The notes: generated by a model not told the origin, from the letters alone. A DNA stretch of 64,000 nucleotides from Aeromonas piscicola (GCF_000820005.1 NZ_CDBL01000052.1:124001-188000), one strand, 5' to 3'. Counted from the stretch's first letter, positions 1 through 8,745 are shown. Translations and numbers: made by a program.

Positions 1-483
1 AGCTGCGTGATGAGCCTGAGTCAGGCGGAAATGGCGCTGGCCCGCACCGACAATATTTCCGTGCTGTCGGCGCTGGCGAACAAGTTTTCCAATCCGCTGA
101 TCGCCTATGTGGGTCCGCTCATCGCCATTCTGGCCATGTCCAAATCCTTCCTCGGCACCTCCATGGGGGTGAGCGAGGGAACTGTGAGCATGGTGAGCGG
201 CGCCTGTCAGGGGCTGGGGCTCTCCCTCAGGGAGGTCACCATAGCCCGGGTCTCATCCGTCATCCTGTTTGTCGTGACCGGGATCATCACCTATCTGAAC
301 CCCAATGTGCTGGACATCATAGAGAAGGTGAGCGGACCCCTGATCGCAGTGATCCTGTTCCTGCTGCCGGCCTACTCCATCTATCGCCTGCCGGCGCTCG
401 CGCGCTATCGCGGGCCCAGCACACTGTTCGTGATGGTGGTGGGGCTGCTCGCCATCTCGGCCCTCATCTACGATCTGCTCTGA
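1..483 (+). CDS. Serine/threonine transporter of the HAAAP family, C-terminal part (SdaC-like)
   Basis: The reading frame is open from the first base, so the gene starts outside the window and about 160 C-terminal residues are visible. They form four to five hydrophobic helices separated by short loops, ending in a helix directly before the TGA. The stretch AMSKSFLGTSMGVSEG is typical of the hydroxy/aromatic amino acid permease family that includes SdaC and TdcC, which import serine or threonine by cation symport across the inner membrane. The exact substrate cannot be told from this fragment. A strong intrinsic terminator follows 26 bases after the stop, so this is the last gene of its transcript. 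Confidence 0.8.
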   Translation, partial: SCVMSLSQAEMALARTDNISVLSALANKFSNPLIAYVGPLIAILAMSKSFLGTSMGVSEGTVSMVSGACQGLGLSLREVTIARVSSVILFVVTGIITYLNPNVLDIIEKVSGPLIAVILFLLPAYSIYRLPALARYRGPSTLFVMVVGLLAISALIYDLL

Positions 484-509
484 CGAGCGAGAGACGGCGC
501 AAAACAACA

Positions 510-536
510 GGGGCGACCATTTGGTCGCCCCTTTTT
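510..536 (+). terminator. Rho-independent terminator after the amino acid transporter
   Basis: A 9-bp perfect stem (GGGGCGACC at 510-518 and GGTCGCCCC at 523-531) with a 4-base loop is followed by TTTTT. It ends the + strand transporter transcript just before the convergent ExoD-like gene. Confidence 0.9.
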
Positions 537-549
537 CATGCCTGCGCCG

Positions 550-1188
550 TCAGCTCAGCAGGGTCGAGACGCTCTGCCCCGCCATCAGCAGGCCTATGGC
601 CAGCGCGCTGAACCAGACCAGGGTCGCACTGACCAGCAGGTAGCCGCTGGCGACGAACAGGCCATCCCGCTGCAGCATGCCGATGGCCAGCAGCAAGATG
701 GCCCAGGCGGGCATGGCATTGGTGAAGGGAATGGCCCCGAGCGGCAGCATCAGCAGCAGAGCCGCCAGCATGAGCAGCAGGCCGTTGCAGCGGTTGATGG
801 TGCCGCTGCCGGTCAGCAGCAGGAGGCGCGGGCGAATGAAGCGATCGATGCGGGCCAGCAGGTCGGCGCCCTTGTGCAGGGTCGGCTTGAGCTGATCGGC
901 GGCGAAGCGGCGCTCCATCAGGATGGCGGGCAGCCAGGGCACCCGGTTGAGGGTGATGCCGATGCCGATAAACAGGATCAGCAGGCCAAACGGGGTACTG
1001 ACGCCCGGGATGGAAACAGGCAGCAGGAAGGGCACAGTGAGCAGCACGCAAAACAGCAGCATGCCCTGCTCACCCACCAGGGCCAGCATCTGGCGTAGGC
1101 TGATATGGCTCTCCTCGATGGCGTGGGCGGTCGCCCGCAGGGTATCGGAGAGCTTGTGTTGTGGGTCTTTGAGTTGCGCGGCAACCAT
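550..1188 (-). CDS. ExoD-like exopolysaccharide synthesis membrane protein
   Basis: This 212-residue protein has a hydrophilic N-terminus (about residues 1-35), then several hydrophobic helices, including paired proline-rich membrane segments (LLTVPFLLPVSIPGVST) characteristic of the ExoD family. ExoD proteins are inner-membrane proteins linked to exopolysaccharide production in rhizobia; their biochemical role is unknown. A start 20 codons further upstream is possible, but the ATG at 1188 has an AGAAGGA ribosome-binding site 9 bases before it. The gene is convergent with the preceding transporter and stands alone. Family assignment is good; function in this organism is inferred only. Confidence 0.75.
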   Translation of the reverse strand: MVAAQLKDPQHKLSDTLRATAHAIEESHISLRQMLALVGEQGMLLFCVLLTVPFLLPVSIPGVSTPFGLLILFIGIGITLNRVPWLPAILMERRFAADQLKPTLHKGADLLARIDRFIRPRLLLLTGSGTINRCNGLLLMLAALLLMLPLGAIPFTNAMPAWAILLLAIGMLQRDGLFVASGYLLVSATLVWFSALAIGLLMAGQSVSTLLS

Positions 1189-1436
1189 TCCCGTATGTCC
1201 TTCTGGTGAGTTGAACCGGCTCACCATGAGCCGGTTGCGCGCCAGCATACGTGGCAGAGGTTAATCCCTGATGAATAACGGCGGCGGCGATGAGTGGCGT
1301 GGTGGCGGGATATGGTCAGCGGCAGCTGAGTGTGATCCTCCCGGCGAAAATGGGCTGATACAGGCCTGGTTTAGGATGGGGGTCAGGGGGCTCTGATATG
1401 CTTGGTGGGCACTGGTGCACAAGCAGAGGAACTGTG

Positions 1437-2057
1437 ATGAAACGAGCAGGGATCATGATGATGGGGCTCTTGCTGCCGCTGGGGCAGGCCTGGAGCGCCG
1501 ACGGCGAGGCAGGACTTGGCTGGCAGGTGACGCCGTTTTTTGGCTACAGCTCGTCCATCGACTTCGAGGCGAACGATGACCCGCAACCCGCGCCTGTCTC
1601 CACCAAGCTGGAGTCATTGCAGGGGGATAGTTCCGGCAGCTGGGGCCTGTTCATCAGCAAGGAGGTGGATGACCCCGGCATGATAGAGCTGCTCTACAGC
1701 CACCAATCCACCCGCCTCTCCCCGGATCAGTCGGAGCGGCTGACGGTGGATACCCTGCACTTCGCCGGAGCCCTCACCCTGTCGGACAACCTGATGGCTC
1801 CCTACATAGGCGCCGGCATAGGGGCGACGCGCTTCGCCGCCTACGACAGCGAGGTGGCCCCTTCCATGTCGCTGGCACTCGGAGTGCAGCCGCGCCTGAC
1901 CGAGCATCTGGCGCTGCGGGCCGAGGTACGCGGCTACGGCACCCTGGTCAACGACAACAGCCAGTTCCTCTGCAACCCGGATGACTGCGTGTTCAAGGTG
2001 CGCGGCGAGCTGGTGACCCAGTGGCAGGCCAATATCGGCCTGACCCTGAGGTTTTGA
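1437..2057 (+). CDS. Outer-membrane beta-barrel protein, OmpW/OmpA-barrel-like, function unknown
   Basis: The 206-residue product starts with a clear signal peptide (MKRAGIMMMGLLLPLGQAWSA, cleavage expected after AWSA) and continues as alternating hydrophobic/polar strands ending in an aromatic residue (LTLRF at the C-terminus), the usual signature for BAM-inserted barrels. The segment APYIGAGIGATRF resembles a strand of small 8-stranded barrel proteins. Two cysteines (in FLCNPDDC) probably form a loop disulfide. The ATG at 1437 is preferred over an upstream in-frame start because GAGGA lies 6 bases before it and the signal peptide begins there. No pathway can be assigned. Confidence 0.7.
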   Translation: MKRAGIMMMGLLLPLGQAWSADGEAGLGWQVTPFFGYSSSIDFEANDDPQPAPVSTKLESLQGDSSGSWGLFISKEVDDPGMIELLYSHQSTRLSPDQSERLTVDTLHFAGALTLSDNLMAPYIGAGIGATRFAAYDSEVAPSMSLALGVQPRLTEHLALRAEVRGYGTLVNDNSQFLCNPDDCVFKVRGELVTQWQANIGLTLRF

Positions 2058-2080
2058 TACCAGCCCTGTGACGTGCCATC

Positions 2081-2298
2081 TCAGGCAATGCCGCGGGTGA
2101 TCCGGCTAAGGGACTCGTTGACGTCGAACAGCTTGTGTTGCACCGCGCTGGCGCCCATGGCGAGCACCCGCTGCTCGTGCATTTTCGCGTAGGCGAGGGC
2201 GCTCGGTTCAGATCTTGGAGGTAAAGCCAGGCTCCCGGCTGATGGACTCGGCCAGCGGCACGGCGCTGCTGCCCCTGCTCCAGCAGATGCACGAGTGA
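2081..2298. pseudogene. Two short gene-end remnants joined back to back
   Basis: Between the barrel gene and the acetyltransferase there is no intact gene. On the minus strand 2211 to 2081 reads as a plausible C-terminus (about 42 residues, containing KMHEQRVLAMGASAVQHKLF) with no start. On the plus strand 2212-2298 reads as another plausible C-terminus (LEVKPGSRLMDSASG and on to LLQQMHE) followed by TGA. The two meet at about 2212 and face outward. This looks like the scar of a deletion or rearrangement. I cannot name either parent gene, and chance reading frames are possible in this GC-rich DNA. Confidence 0.35.
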
Positions 2299-2361
2299 CC
2301 TCTTGGTGCGGGCCTGGGATGGCCCGGCGAGCGAGCCACACTCAGCCGCCATCGAACGGCG

Positions 2362-2796
2362 TTAGTCTTGCGCCGACCAGACCATCACCCACTCGGCGCA
2401 GCCGGTGTGGGGATCCTGCTGTTCATCCTCGATCTGAAAGCCCTGAGATAGATAGAAGTCGCAGCTGGCCAGGTTCTGCCGGTACACCTGCAGGCGCAGC
2501 GCTGGCCGTTGCCGTTTGGCGTGGGCCAGCAGGGCCTTGCCATAGCCGCGTCCCTGCTGCGCTGGGGTAACAAAGATGGCGGCCAGGGTCTCTTCATACA
2601 GGGAATAAAACCCCAGCGCAGTGCCATCTTGCCAGAGCACATAAGAGTCGGCGGCGGGCAGGTAGGTCTCCCGCATCGGCGCCAGGTTGGCGTGCCAGTA
2701 GGCCGGGTCGATGAAGTGGTGGGCCTGCAGGGAGGCTTCCAGCCAGATGGTGAGGACGGCCTCGGTGTCGGCCGGGGTGAAGGGGAGGATCTGCAT
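2362..2796 (-). CDS. GNAT family N-acetyltransferase (YjaB-like)
   Basis: The 144-residue protein shows the GNAT core: beta strands around LGFYSLYEETLAAIFVTP, the acetyl-CoA pyrophosphate-binding loop QQGRGYGKALL (Q/RxxGxG/A pattern) and the C-terminal NLASCDFYLSQGF motif of the helix-strand that closes the CoA tunnel. The opening, with AVLTIWLEASLQAHHFI, resembles E. coli YjaB. Such enzymes transfer acetyl from acetyl-CoA to an amine; the substrate is unknown. A GTG eight codons upstream is in frame but has no ribosome-binding site, so the ATG at 2796 is preferred. Single-gene unit on the minus strand. Confidence 0.8.
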   Translation of the reverse strand: MQILPFTPADTEAVLTIWLEASLQAHHFIDPAYWHANLAPMRETYLPAADSYVLWQDGTALGFYSLYEETLAAIFVTPAQQGRGYGKALLAHAKRQRPALRLQVYRQNLASCDFYLSQGFQIEDEQQDPHTGCAEWVMVWSAQD

Positions 2797-2888
2797 AGGT
2801 GTCTCGTCTGGATTCGTCACAAGAAGGGCATGGTAACAGCGCCAGCCTGGCCGTCACCCGGCGGCTGGCCAAAGTGGCGCCCCCATAA

Positions 2889-2914
2889 CAAAAAAGGCGA
2901 CCTGCGGGTCGCCT
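2889..2914 (-). terminator. Rho-independent terminator of the periplasmic NTF2-like gene
   Basis: Read on the minus strand, an 8-bp stem (AGGCGACC / GGTCGCCT, at 2907-2914 and 2895-2902) with a CGCA loop is followed by a run of Ts (2889-2894). It sits 9 bases past the stop of the gene at 2923-3495. Confidence 0.85.
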
Positions 2915-2922
2915 GTTGCCGC

Positions 2923-3495
2923 TTAACCGGCGTAGGGGAGGGAGGAGTGGTGCAGCACTATGCGCACCTTGCCGTCGTCCCCCTTCTTGAAGCCCCAGGT
3001 CTTGTCGACCGTGGTCTCCTTGTTGTCCCTGTCTATCAGGTGAACCTTGCCCATGGTGAGGGCCATGTCGCCGTTGATATAGACGGCGGCGTTGTCGTAG
3101 TTGTAACTTTTCCAGTTCTTGAGAGCGAAGCCGGTGTCGGCGGGATAGGCCTGATTGTTGCCGACGAAGTAGGCCAGCGCCCCTTCCTGATTGAGGCGGA
3201 AGGTCTGTTCGCCCCCGGCCAGAGTGGGCTTGAACAGGACCGGGCCGTTGTTGTAGCCGTAGGCGCCGTCGAGCACGGCAGTGGCCGTCGTTTTGGCCTT
3301 CTCGATACCACCGCTGCGGTAGTCATCGCTGATCTGGATCAGGGCCTTGCCCCAGGCATCCTGCGCGGCCTTGATTTCGGCCTCTGTGATGTTGTTGTTG
3401 GCGATCTCGGCGGCGCTGAGAGAACCGCTGGCGGTGAGCAGAACGAGAACAATGCCGGATTTCTTGGTGAACAGCGTTTTGGTGAACAACGTCAT
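2923..3495 (-). CDS. Periplasmic protein with SnoaL/NTF2-like fold, function unknown
   Basis: This 190-residue protein has a signal peptide (hydrophobic stretch SGIVLVLLTASGSLSA, cleavage near AAE). The mature part has the cone-shaped NTF2-like pattern: two or three N-terminal helices, then strands with LFKPTLAGGEQTFRLNQEGALAYF and the terminal pair TVDKTWGFKKGDDGKVRIVLHHSSLPY. Database relatives are often labelled phosphoribosyl-AMP cyclohydrolase, but I see none of that enzyme's metal-binding cysteine/histidine motifs, so that name should not be propagated. AGGAG lies about 10 bases before the ATG. Its own terminator follows, so it is monocistronic. Confidence 0.7.
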   Translation of the reverse strand: MTLFTKTLFTKKSGIVLVLLTASGSLSAAEIANNNITEAEIKAAQDAWGKALIQISDDYRSGGIEKAKTTATAVLDGAYGYNNGPVLFKPTLAGGEQTFRLNQEGALAYFVGNNQAYPADTGFALKNWKSYNYDNAAVYINGDMALTMGKVHLIDRDNKETTVDKTWGFKKGDDGKVRIVLHHSSLPYAG

Positions 3496-3641
3496 GGGAT
3501 GATGACTCCTGGGTTCGCGTTTAAGGAGACCCGGAGTTTATCTATCCGTGATGAATAAAAATTGAACCAGCCGTTCAGTCGCGAGTGGGGAGGGATAGGC
3601 ATTGCTCCCGTCTCCTCTTCCTCCGTCTCACATCTCTCTCG

Positions 3642-4694
3642 TCAGCGGGCGCGCAGCAAGCTGCGGTTGGCCGGTGTTGCCGCCAGCAGCCGGTAGGCGA
3701 GCAGGGAGAGGGCGAACAAGGCCGGTACCTTCAGCAATTCCCACCAGAGCAACTGCCCCTGCGGGCCAAAGATCATCAGCCACACCACCAGCATCATGTG
3801 CAGGCAGTAGAGACCCAGCACCTTGGGAGCCTGGCGTTCCAGCCAGCTGCCTTGGCCCCAGCCCGGGTTGGCCAGCAGCAGGCCGAACAGGCCCAGGCCG
3901 AACAGGCCCAGGCCCCAGAGCAGCGAGCCGAGCAGGAAGTCGTGGCGACTGAGGGGCACCGAGGCCCAGTGCAGCAGGCCCCGGGCCTCCAGGGAGTAGA
4001 GTGCCATCCCCACGATCAGCAGCAGGGCGCTGCGCCGGGCATCTGGCTGCCAGGCGCGAAAGCGCAGCTCGGTGCCCAGCGCCACGAACAGCAGCGAGAA
4101 GAAGGGGCCGTTGCGGGTCAGCAGGGCCCACTCGCCCCCCAGAAGCGGCTGGCCATAGGAGCCGCCGAGCAGGGCCAGCAGGTAGAGCAGCACGCCGAGC
4201 ACCAGCGCCAGCCGGGGCAGCCCAATTCGATGACACAGTGCCTGCAGCAAGACGGCCAGCATCAGGGCCGGCAGGAACCAGAGATGGATCATGCCACCCA
4301 CCCACCAGGCGTTGAGCGGATCCCCCAGCTGCATCTGCCACTGGCTCGCCATGGCCGGCAGATAGCCATCGTTCAGTGCCGCCTGCGGGTTGAAGGGGAT
4401 CAGCAGATAGAGCAGGCTCCACACCAGCCAGAGCCCCAGCAGGGGGCGACAGTAGCGCAGCGCCACCGCCATGGGGTTGCCTGCGGCGAGGGCGGGTTGC
4501 AGAAAGTAGCCGGCGCACAGGAAGAAGAGTGGCACCGCGAAACGGCACAGCTGGTTGATGACGCCCCCCAGCCAGAAGTAGAGGGTGCCGTCCCACAGGG
4601 CGGGATCGAACGGATTGCTGAAGGGGGAGAGGTGAATGGTCATCACGGCCATGATGGCCACTACTCGCCCGCACTCTATGCTGGAGATGCGCAT
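3642..4694 (-). CDS. Inner-membrane acyltransferase family 3 protein (O-acetyltransferase type)
   Basis: The 350-residue product has about ten hydrophobic helices and begins with the family 3 acyltransferase signature: ISSIECGRVVAIMAVMTIHLSPF contains the conserved R and the H in the first helix, as in WecH/OafA-like enzymes that move acetyl or succinyl groups onto sugars or lipids. Other family marks are FFLCAGYFL and GGMIHLWFLPALML. The real acceptor is unknown. An upstream extension of 32 codons is possible, but the ATG at 4694 has AAGAGG close before it and starts directly at the conserved helix. It lies downstream of the iron receptor and PepSY gene, 177 bases away. Confidence 0.8.
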   Translation of the reverse strand: MRISSIECGRVVAIMAVMTIHLSPFSNPFDPALWDGTLYFWLGGVINQLCRFAVPLFFLCAGYFLQPALAAGNPMAVALRYCRPLLGLWLVWSLLYLLIPFNPQAALNDGYLPAMASQWQMQLGDPLNAWWVGGMIHLWFLPALMLAVLLQALCHRIGLPRLALVLGVLLYLLALLGGSYGQPLLGGEWALLTRNGPFFSLLFVALGTELRFRAWQPDARRSALLLIVGMALYSLEARGLLHWASVPLSRHDFLLGSLLWGLGLFGLGLFGLLLANPGWGQGSWLERQAPKVLGLYCLHMMLVVWLMIFGPQGQLLWWELLKVPALFALSLLAYRLLAATPANRSLLRAR

Positions 4695-4871
4695 GATACC
4701 TCTTGGCGCCAGGAATTCTGGCCGCACCCTAACAGCCGCAAGCGGCCCCCATCCAGTCATGGCACCGACAAGTGTGACCCCCATCGGCACCCGCTTACCT
4801 TTTGTTACCTCGGGTGCGGCCTGGGTTACCGCCCGTGGGCGCAGGATCCCGTTTTGGTGTCGGTAAACGCG

Positions 4872-5492
4872 CTAGAGCAGGGCAATCAGCACAGTGGCGA
4901 CGGCGCCTGTCAGCAGCAGGGCTATGCCCCTGCCGGCCGGGCCGTGCAGTTTGTTCCACATCAGCAAACTGGTGAGAGCCAGCAGCAACATGGCCAGCGC
5001 CGCCAGATCGCCAAACAGCTGCCAGGAGAGGCCTGTACCCATGCCGCGATGCAGCCGGTTCAGGCTGGCGGCAAAGTTGGCTTGCTGCCGCTCGGTGCGC
5101 ACCAGCAGGGTGCCCGCCACATAGCTGGCGGCCACGCTCTGGCTGAGGGTGACGCCGCGCATCTCCCAGCGGGCCGGCAGTGTGAGGGGACCCGCCGGGG
5201 TGGGCAAGGTTTGCGCCGGGGTGATCATGGCGCGGCCTTCCTCGAAACTGTCCGGATAGTGCCGTTGCAATAGGGTTTTCAGCTCGTCCGGGCTGGCCAG
5301 CGGCGCGGTCAGGGCTATCTCCTCACTCGACTTGTCGGTGTGGGGGCCGGGAATGGGCAACACGGCCCTGTGTTGCAGCCACAGGCCGGTGATGCCGTAG
5401 AGCAGCATCAGGGTGAGGGTGGCAAAGCCGGCCCAGGCGTGGATGCGGCGCACCCACTTGTTGTTGTGAAGGGGGAGTCTTCTGCGTTTCAT
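4872..5492 (-). CDS. PepSY-associated transmembrane helix protein
   Basis: The 206-residue protein has the typical build: a basic N-terminus with WVRRIHAWAG, a first membrane helix (about residues 15-40), a periplasmic PepSY-like region, the conserved LNRLHRGMGTGLSWQLFGDLAAL block and two C-terminal helices. The histidines in RRIHAW and NRLHRG are the conserved ones. Family members are often encoded beside TonB-dependent siderophore receptors and some are thought to reduce or release iron in the periplasm. Here the gene lies 65 bases after such a receptor on the same strand, so Fur control from the receptor promoter is likely. Start chosen at ATG 5492 because the upstream extension is low-complexity. 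Confidence 0.8.
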   Translation of the reverse strand: MKRRRLPLHNNKWVRRIHAWAGFATLTLMLLYGITGLWLQHRAVLPIPGPHTDKSSEEIALTAPLASPDELKTLLQRHYPDSFEEGRAMITPAQTLPTPAGPLTLPARWEMRGVTLSQSVAASYVAGTLLVRTERQQANFAASLNRLHRGMGTGLSWQLFGDLAALAMLLLALTSLLMWNKLHGPAGRGIALLLTGAVATVLIALL

Positions 5493-5557
5493 TGGTTGCG
5501 CTTCATAAAAATCTGGCCAGCGAGGGCTGGCCAGAGAGATCAGGGAAGAGGGTGGGA

Positions 5558-7600
5558 TCAGAAGCGGTAGGCGGCGCTCAGATTCAGCTGACGGGGCGTG
5601 CCCGGCATGATCTGGGAGGCGCTGGTGGCGCTGACGAAGTAGTTGTGATCGGTCAGGTTCTCCACGCTCAACTGGGTTTCCCACTGTTGCCAGCGGTAGC
5701 CGGCGCGGGCATCGAAACGGGCATAGCCGGGCAGTGTGGTGGTGTTGGCGTTGTCGGCGAAGCGATCGCCCACCGCCGTGACCCCGGTCTCGCCGAACCA
5801 GCCCTGCGTGCCGCTCTGGTAGCCGGCGAACAGCTGGCCGTTCTGGCGGGAGACGTTCATCGGCCGCTTGCCCTGCAGATCCGCATCCGCCTTGACCTGC
5901 TCGGCATCCTGAATGGCGATGCCGCCGCGCAGGTAGAGCTCGTCGGTCAGCTGGGCGCGGGCGCTCAGCTCTATGCCCTCGGTGCGCTGCAGGCCGGTGA
6001 GGATCACCTTGGTGGGATCCAGCGGATCCTTGCTGCGCTTGTTGTACATCTCCAGCCGGTAGACGGAGAGGGTGGTCGCCAGCCTGCCATCCATCCAGTC
6101 GCTCTTCACGCCGCCCTCATACAGCCGGGTGTGCTGGGGATCCAGACTGTTGTTCTTGTCACCTGGAGTGATGCCGATCAGCTCCCCGCCCACCGGGGTG
6201 AAGGTCTTGCTGTAGGAGGTGTAGAAGGCGTGCTTCTCAAGCGGATTCCACACCAGCCCCAGCCGCGGGCTCAGGCTGGTGACCGAGACGGTCTCTTCTT
6301 TGTTGAGGTCGTTGCGGCGGCTGGTGACGGTGAAGTCGTCGCGGCGCAGGCCGCCCAGCAGATGCCAGTCGCCCAGGCTGAGCTGATCCTGCAGATAGAG
6401 GCCGTAGCCGCGCACCTTGTGGTTGGCGTCACTGGAGAGCTTCATGGCGCCATCATAGGTGGGCAGTGAGCCCGGATCATAAAGGTTGCCGGCCGGGATA
6501 GGGCTGGCGTTCTGGTAGAGCTTGGGGGTGCGCTCCTGCCAGTTCTGCTCGAAGCCGACCAGCAGGCGGTGCTCGATGGGGCCCGTCTGCAACTGGCCTT
6601 CGGCCTCCGTGTTGCTGATCAGGCTGTTGGCCTTGAGATCCTGCTGCCAGCGGGAGCGGGTCACCTGATCCCCTTTGACGCTGGTGACATAGGTGTTGTC
6701 GAACTGGCTGTCGAGGCTGGTGTAGCCCAGCTGCTGGCGCAGTTGCCACTGATCGTTGATGTCCCAGCTGAGGCGGGAGCGGGTGGACTGCGCCACGTCG
6801 TCGATAAAGTCGCGGCGGGTGTCGCTGTAGACATATTCCTTCGGCACGTCGGCCGGGCGGCCATTGACGCCGGGGATGCCGCGATCCGGGGTGCGGTCGT
6901 GCTCGTTGCGCTCGTATTGCACCAGCCAGTTCAGCCTGTCGCTGATCTCCCAGTTGACGGAGGGGGCCAGCAGGGTGCGCTTGCTGGTCACGCCGTCGCG
7001 GAAACTGTCCTTGTCTTCCTGAGCCAGGTTGAGGCGCAGCTGCACCCGTTCACTCGCCTCGCCGTTGAGGTCGGCGGCCAGCCGCCGGTTGTCGAAGCTG
7101 CCGACCAGGGCGCTGACGCTGGACTCCTGCCCCTTCTGCGGCTTCTTGCTGACCCGGTTGATGATGCCACCCGTGCTGCCACGGCCGTAGAGCACGGCGG
7201 CCGGGCCCTTGAGCACCTCGACCCTTTCTATGTTGCCAAGGTCGCGGGTGTACTGCATGTCATCGCGAAAACCGTCGAGATAGAAGTCGTTGCTGGCGCT
7301 GAAGCCGCGGATGTTGACGCCATCGAAGCGGGTGTCGCCGCTGGCGTTGACGCCCGGGATGCCGGTCAGGGCCTCGCTCAGGGTGGGCTGGCCGAAGGCG
7401 GTCAGTTCGCTGGCCTTGACGCTGTCGATGGCCTGCGGCACCAGTTTGGCCGGGGTGTTGGTGCGGGTCGCGGTGGCGACCTCTTCATGCTGGCTGCGTT
7501 TGCCGACGACCGTCATGGTCTCGTCTTCGGCGCGGGCGCCGGCGCTCAGGGCCAGCAGAGCCACGCCCAGCAGGGCGCGTGGGTGATTCGGTGTGTACAT
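5558..7600 (-). CDS. TonB-dependent siderophore receptor
   Basis: This 680-residue outer-membrane receptor has a signal peptide (ending at ARAE), a TonB-box-like DETMTVVGKR just after it, a plug domain (VNIRGFSASNDFYLDGFRD and IERVEVLKGPAAVLYGRGSTGGIINRVSKKP) and a 22-strand barrel closing with QLNLSAAYRF. The plug wording is characteristic of the FhuA/Fiu/FpvA-type ferric siderophore subgroup. The ligand cannot be decided from sequence alone; the resemblance is closest to catecholate (Fiu-like) receptors. A Fur box stands about 90 bases upstream of the ATG. The PepSY protein follows 65 bases downstream, probably co-transcribed. Confidence 0.9.
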   Translation of the reverse strand: MYTPNHPRALLGVALLALSAGARAEDETMTVVGKRSQHEEVATATRTNTPAKLVPQAIDSVKASELTAFGQPTLSEALTGIPGVNASGDTRFDGVNIRGFSASNDFYLDGFRDDMQYTRDLGNIERVEVLKGPAAVLYGRGSTGGIINRVSKKPQKGQESSVSALVGSFDNRRLAADLNGEASERVQLRLNLAQEDKDSFRDGVTSKRTLLAPSVNWEISDRLNWLVQYERNEHDRTPDRGIPGVNGRPADVPKEYVYSDTRRDFIDDVAQSTRSRLSWDINDQWQLRQQLGYTSLDSQFDNTYVTSVKGDQVTRSRWQQDLKANSLISNTEAEGQLQTGPIEHRLLVGFEQNWQERTPKLYQNASPIPAGNLYDPGSLPTYDGAMKLSSDANHKVRGYGLYLQDQLSLGDWHLLGGLRRDDFTVTSRRNDLNKEETVSVTSLSPRLGLVWNPLEKHAFYTSYSKTFTPVGGELIGITPGDKNNSLDPQHTRLYEGGVKSDWMDGRLATTLSVYRLEMYNKRSKDPLDPTKVILTGLQRTEGIELSARAQLTDELYLRGGIAIQDAEQVKADADLQGKRPMNVSRQNGQLFAGYQSGTQGWFGETGVTAVGDRFADNANTTTLPGYARFDARAGYRWQQWETQLSVENLTDHNYFVSATSASQIMPGTPRQLNLSAAYRF

Positions 7601-7687
7601 ATTGCGAGTTGACTCTTGAGGAAGCGACCTGATGGCCTGAACTTATTGATTTATTTATAATTATTGGTTTCTCTCCTGTGAGAGGAT

Positions 7688-7712
7688 GCTAATGATATTG
7701 ATTTTCATTAGC
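7688..7712 (-). promoter_or_regulatory. Fur box upstream of the siderophore receptor
   Basis: GCTAATGA at 7688-7695 is the exact inverted repeat of TCATTAGC at 7705-7712, and the AT-rich centre completes a sequence close to the Fur consensus. It is 88 bases upstream of the receptor start, in an otherwise AT-rich promoter region. Repression by Fe-Fur in iron-replete cells is the natural reading. Confidence 0.8.
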
Positions 7713-7830
7713 TCTGCAACATAAAGATGTGATGAGCATTGGCAAGGGGATCGGATGGAACGCAGCGGCCGGCAGGGTCGTGCCACTGGGTGCCAGGGGC
7801 GGTTTGGGGCCCATGGGGGAGGCCGCGTGG

Positions 7831-8745
7831 TCACCGGCTCTGGGTGCCCTGTTTGCCGGTGGATGTCAGCTGCTTGCCCAGCACCAGCCGAGGGGCCGGA
7901 TCCGTCTGCAGCGGAATGTCTTGCAACGGCGTGCCCAGCAGGTTGCGGTGGATGATGTTGGCCGCCATCCGGCCGAGGGCCTGATAATTGCTGATGGTAC
8001 CGACGGTACAGCCGTGCTCGACAAACAGCTCGGCGCTGCAGATGGTGGGGATGCCTGCCTCGTTGAGGGCGGCCAGCAGCTCGGGGGCGATGGAGAGCAG
8101 ATAGCTGTCGGCGGCGAGGAAGACGATGCGCTGGCGGGCATCCTGTTGCAGGCGTTTGAGCTCGCTGGCCAGTCGCCGCTTGTCAGGCGCTATGCGCCAG
8201 GTGGTGAGATCCCATTGATAGCGCTTGGCTTCGCGCAGCAGCAGTTCACCGGTCAGCAGAGTGTTCTGCTCGCGGGGGTTGAAGGGTAGCAGCAACCCCT
8301 TGTCGGTGGGCAGGTGCTGGCGGGCGTTGGCGAGCTGGAGCGCCATCGGCACCATGTTGCTGGTGCCGGCCACCATCCGGTTTTTCGCCTTGTCATCTGA
8401 CAGGAAACCGGCCCCTACGGGATCGGACACAATACTGAAAATCAACGGCTTGCGATTGCCCACCAGGCTCTTGACCATGGCCGTGGCCGTGGTCCCGAAG
8501 CTGTAGATGTAGTCGTAGCGGGCGAGGGAGGGCAGCAGCTGCTGGCGCAGCAGGGGGGCGAGGACGGTTCTGTCCTGGTTGGCATTGAAGGTGACGAAGG
8601 TGGGTTGATGGCCTAGCCGGATCAATTCGGCGCGAAAGCCGCGCTCGGCATCCGTTTCGCCGCGCCACAGCACCATGGCGATGGTCAGCGCCTGGGCGGG
8701 AAGAGCGAGCAGCAGGCAGCAGCAGATGAGCAGGCGTAACGGCAT
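7831..8745 (-). CDS. ABC-type periplasmic substrate-binding protein (TrpX/COG2984-like)
   Basis: The 304-residue protein starts with a signal peptide (MPLRLLICCCLLLALPAQA) and has the two-lobed type I binding-protein pattern found in the ABC_sub_bind family: YDYIYSFGTTATAMV, PLIFSIVSDPVGAGFL and later GIPTICSAELFVEHGCTVGTISNYQALGRMAANII. Members bind amino acids (tryptophan, tyrosine) or sugars for an ABC importer, but no permease or ATPase gene is adjacent here, so it may act alone, for example as a sensor partner. It sits between the Fur-boxed receptor (downstream) and the porin (upstream, with its own terminator). Confidence 0.75.
   Translation of the reverse strand: MPLRLLICCCLLLALPAQALTIAMVLWRGETDAERGFRAELIRLGHQPTFVTFNANQDRTVLAPLLRQQLLPSLARYDYIYSFGTTATAMVKSLVGNRKPLIFSIVSDPVGAGFLSDDKAKNRMVAGTSNMVPMALQLANARQHLPTDKGLLLPFNPREQNTLLTGELLLREAKRYQWDLTTWRIAPDKRRLASELKRLQQDARQRIVFLAADSYLLSIAPELLAALNEAGIPTICSAELFVEHGCTVGTISNYQALGRMAANIIHRNLLGTPLQDIPLQTDPAPRLVLGKQLTSTGKQGTQSR

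Noticed and set aside
2923..3495. Label phosphoribosyl-AMP cyclohydrolase for the periplasmic protein
   Set aside because: The protein has a signal peptide and an NTF2-like pattern, and lacks the metal-binding motifs of HisI.
3585..5273. Long open frame (562 codons) on the plus strand
   Set aside because: It lies opposite the acyltransferase and PepSY genes, is rich in Q, G and A, and has no family features; it is an antisense artefact of high GC content.
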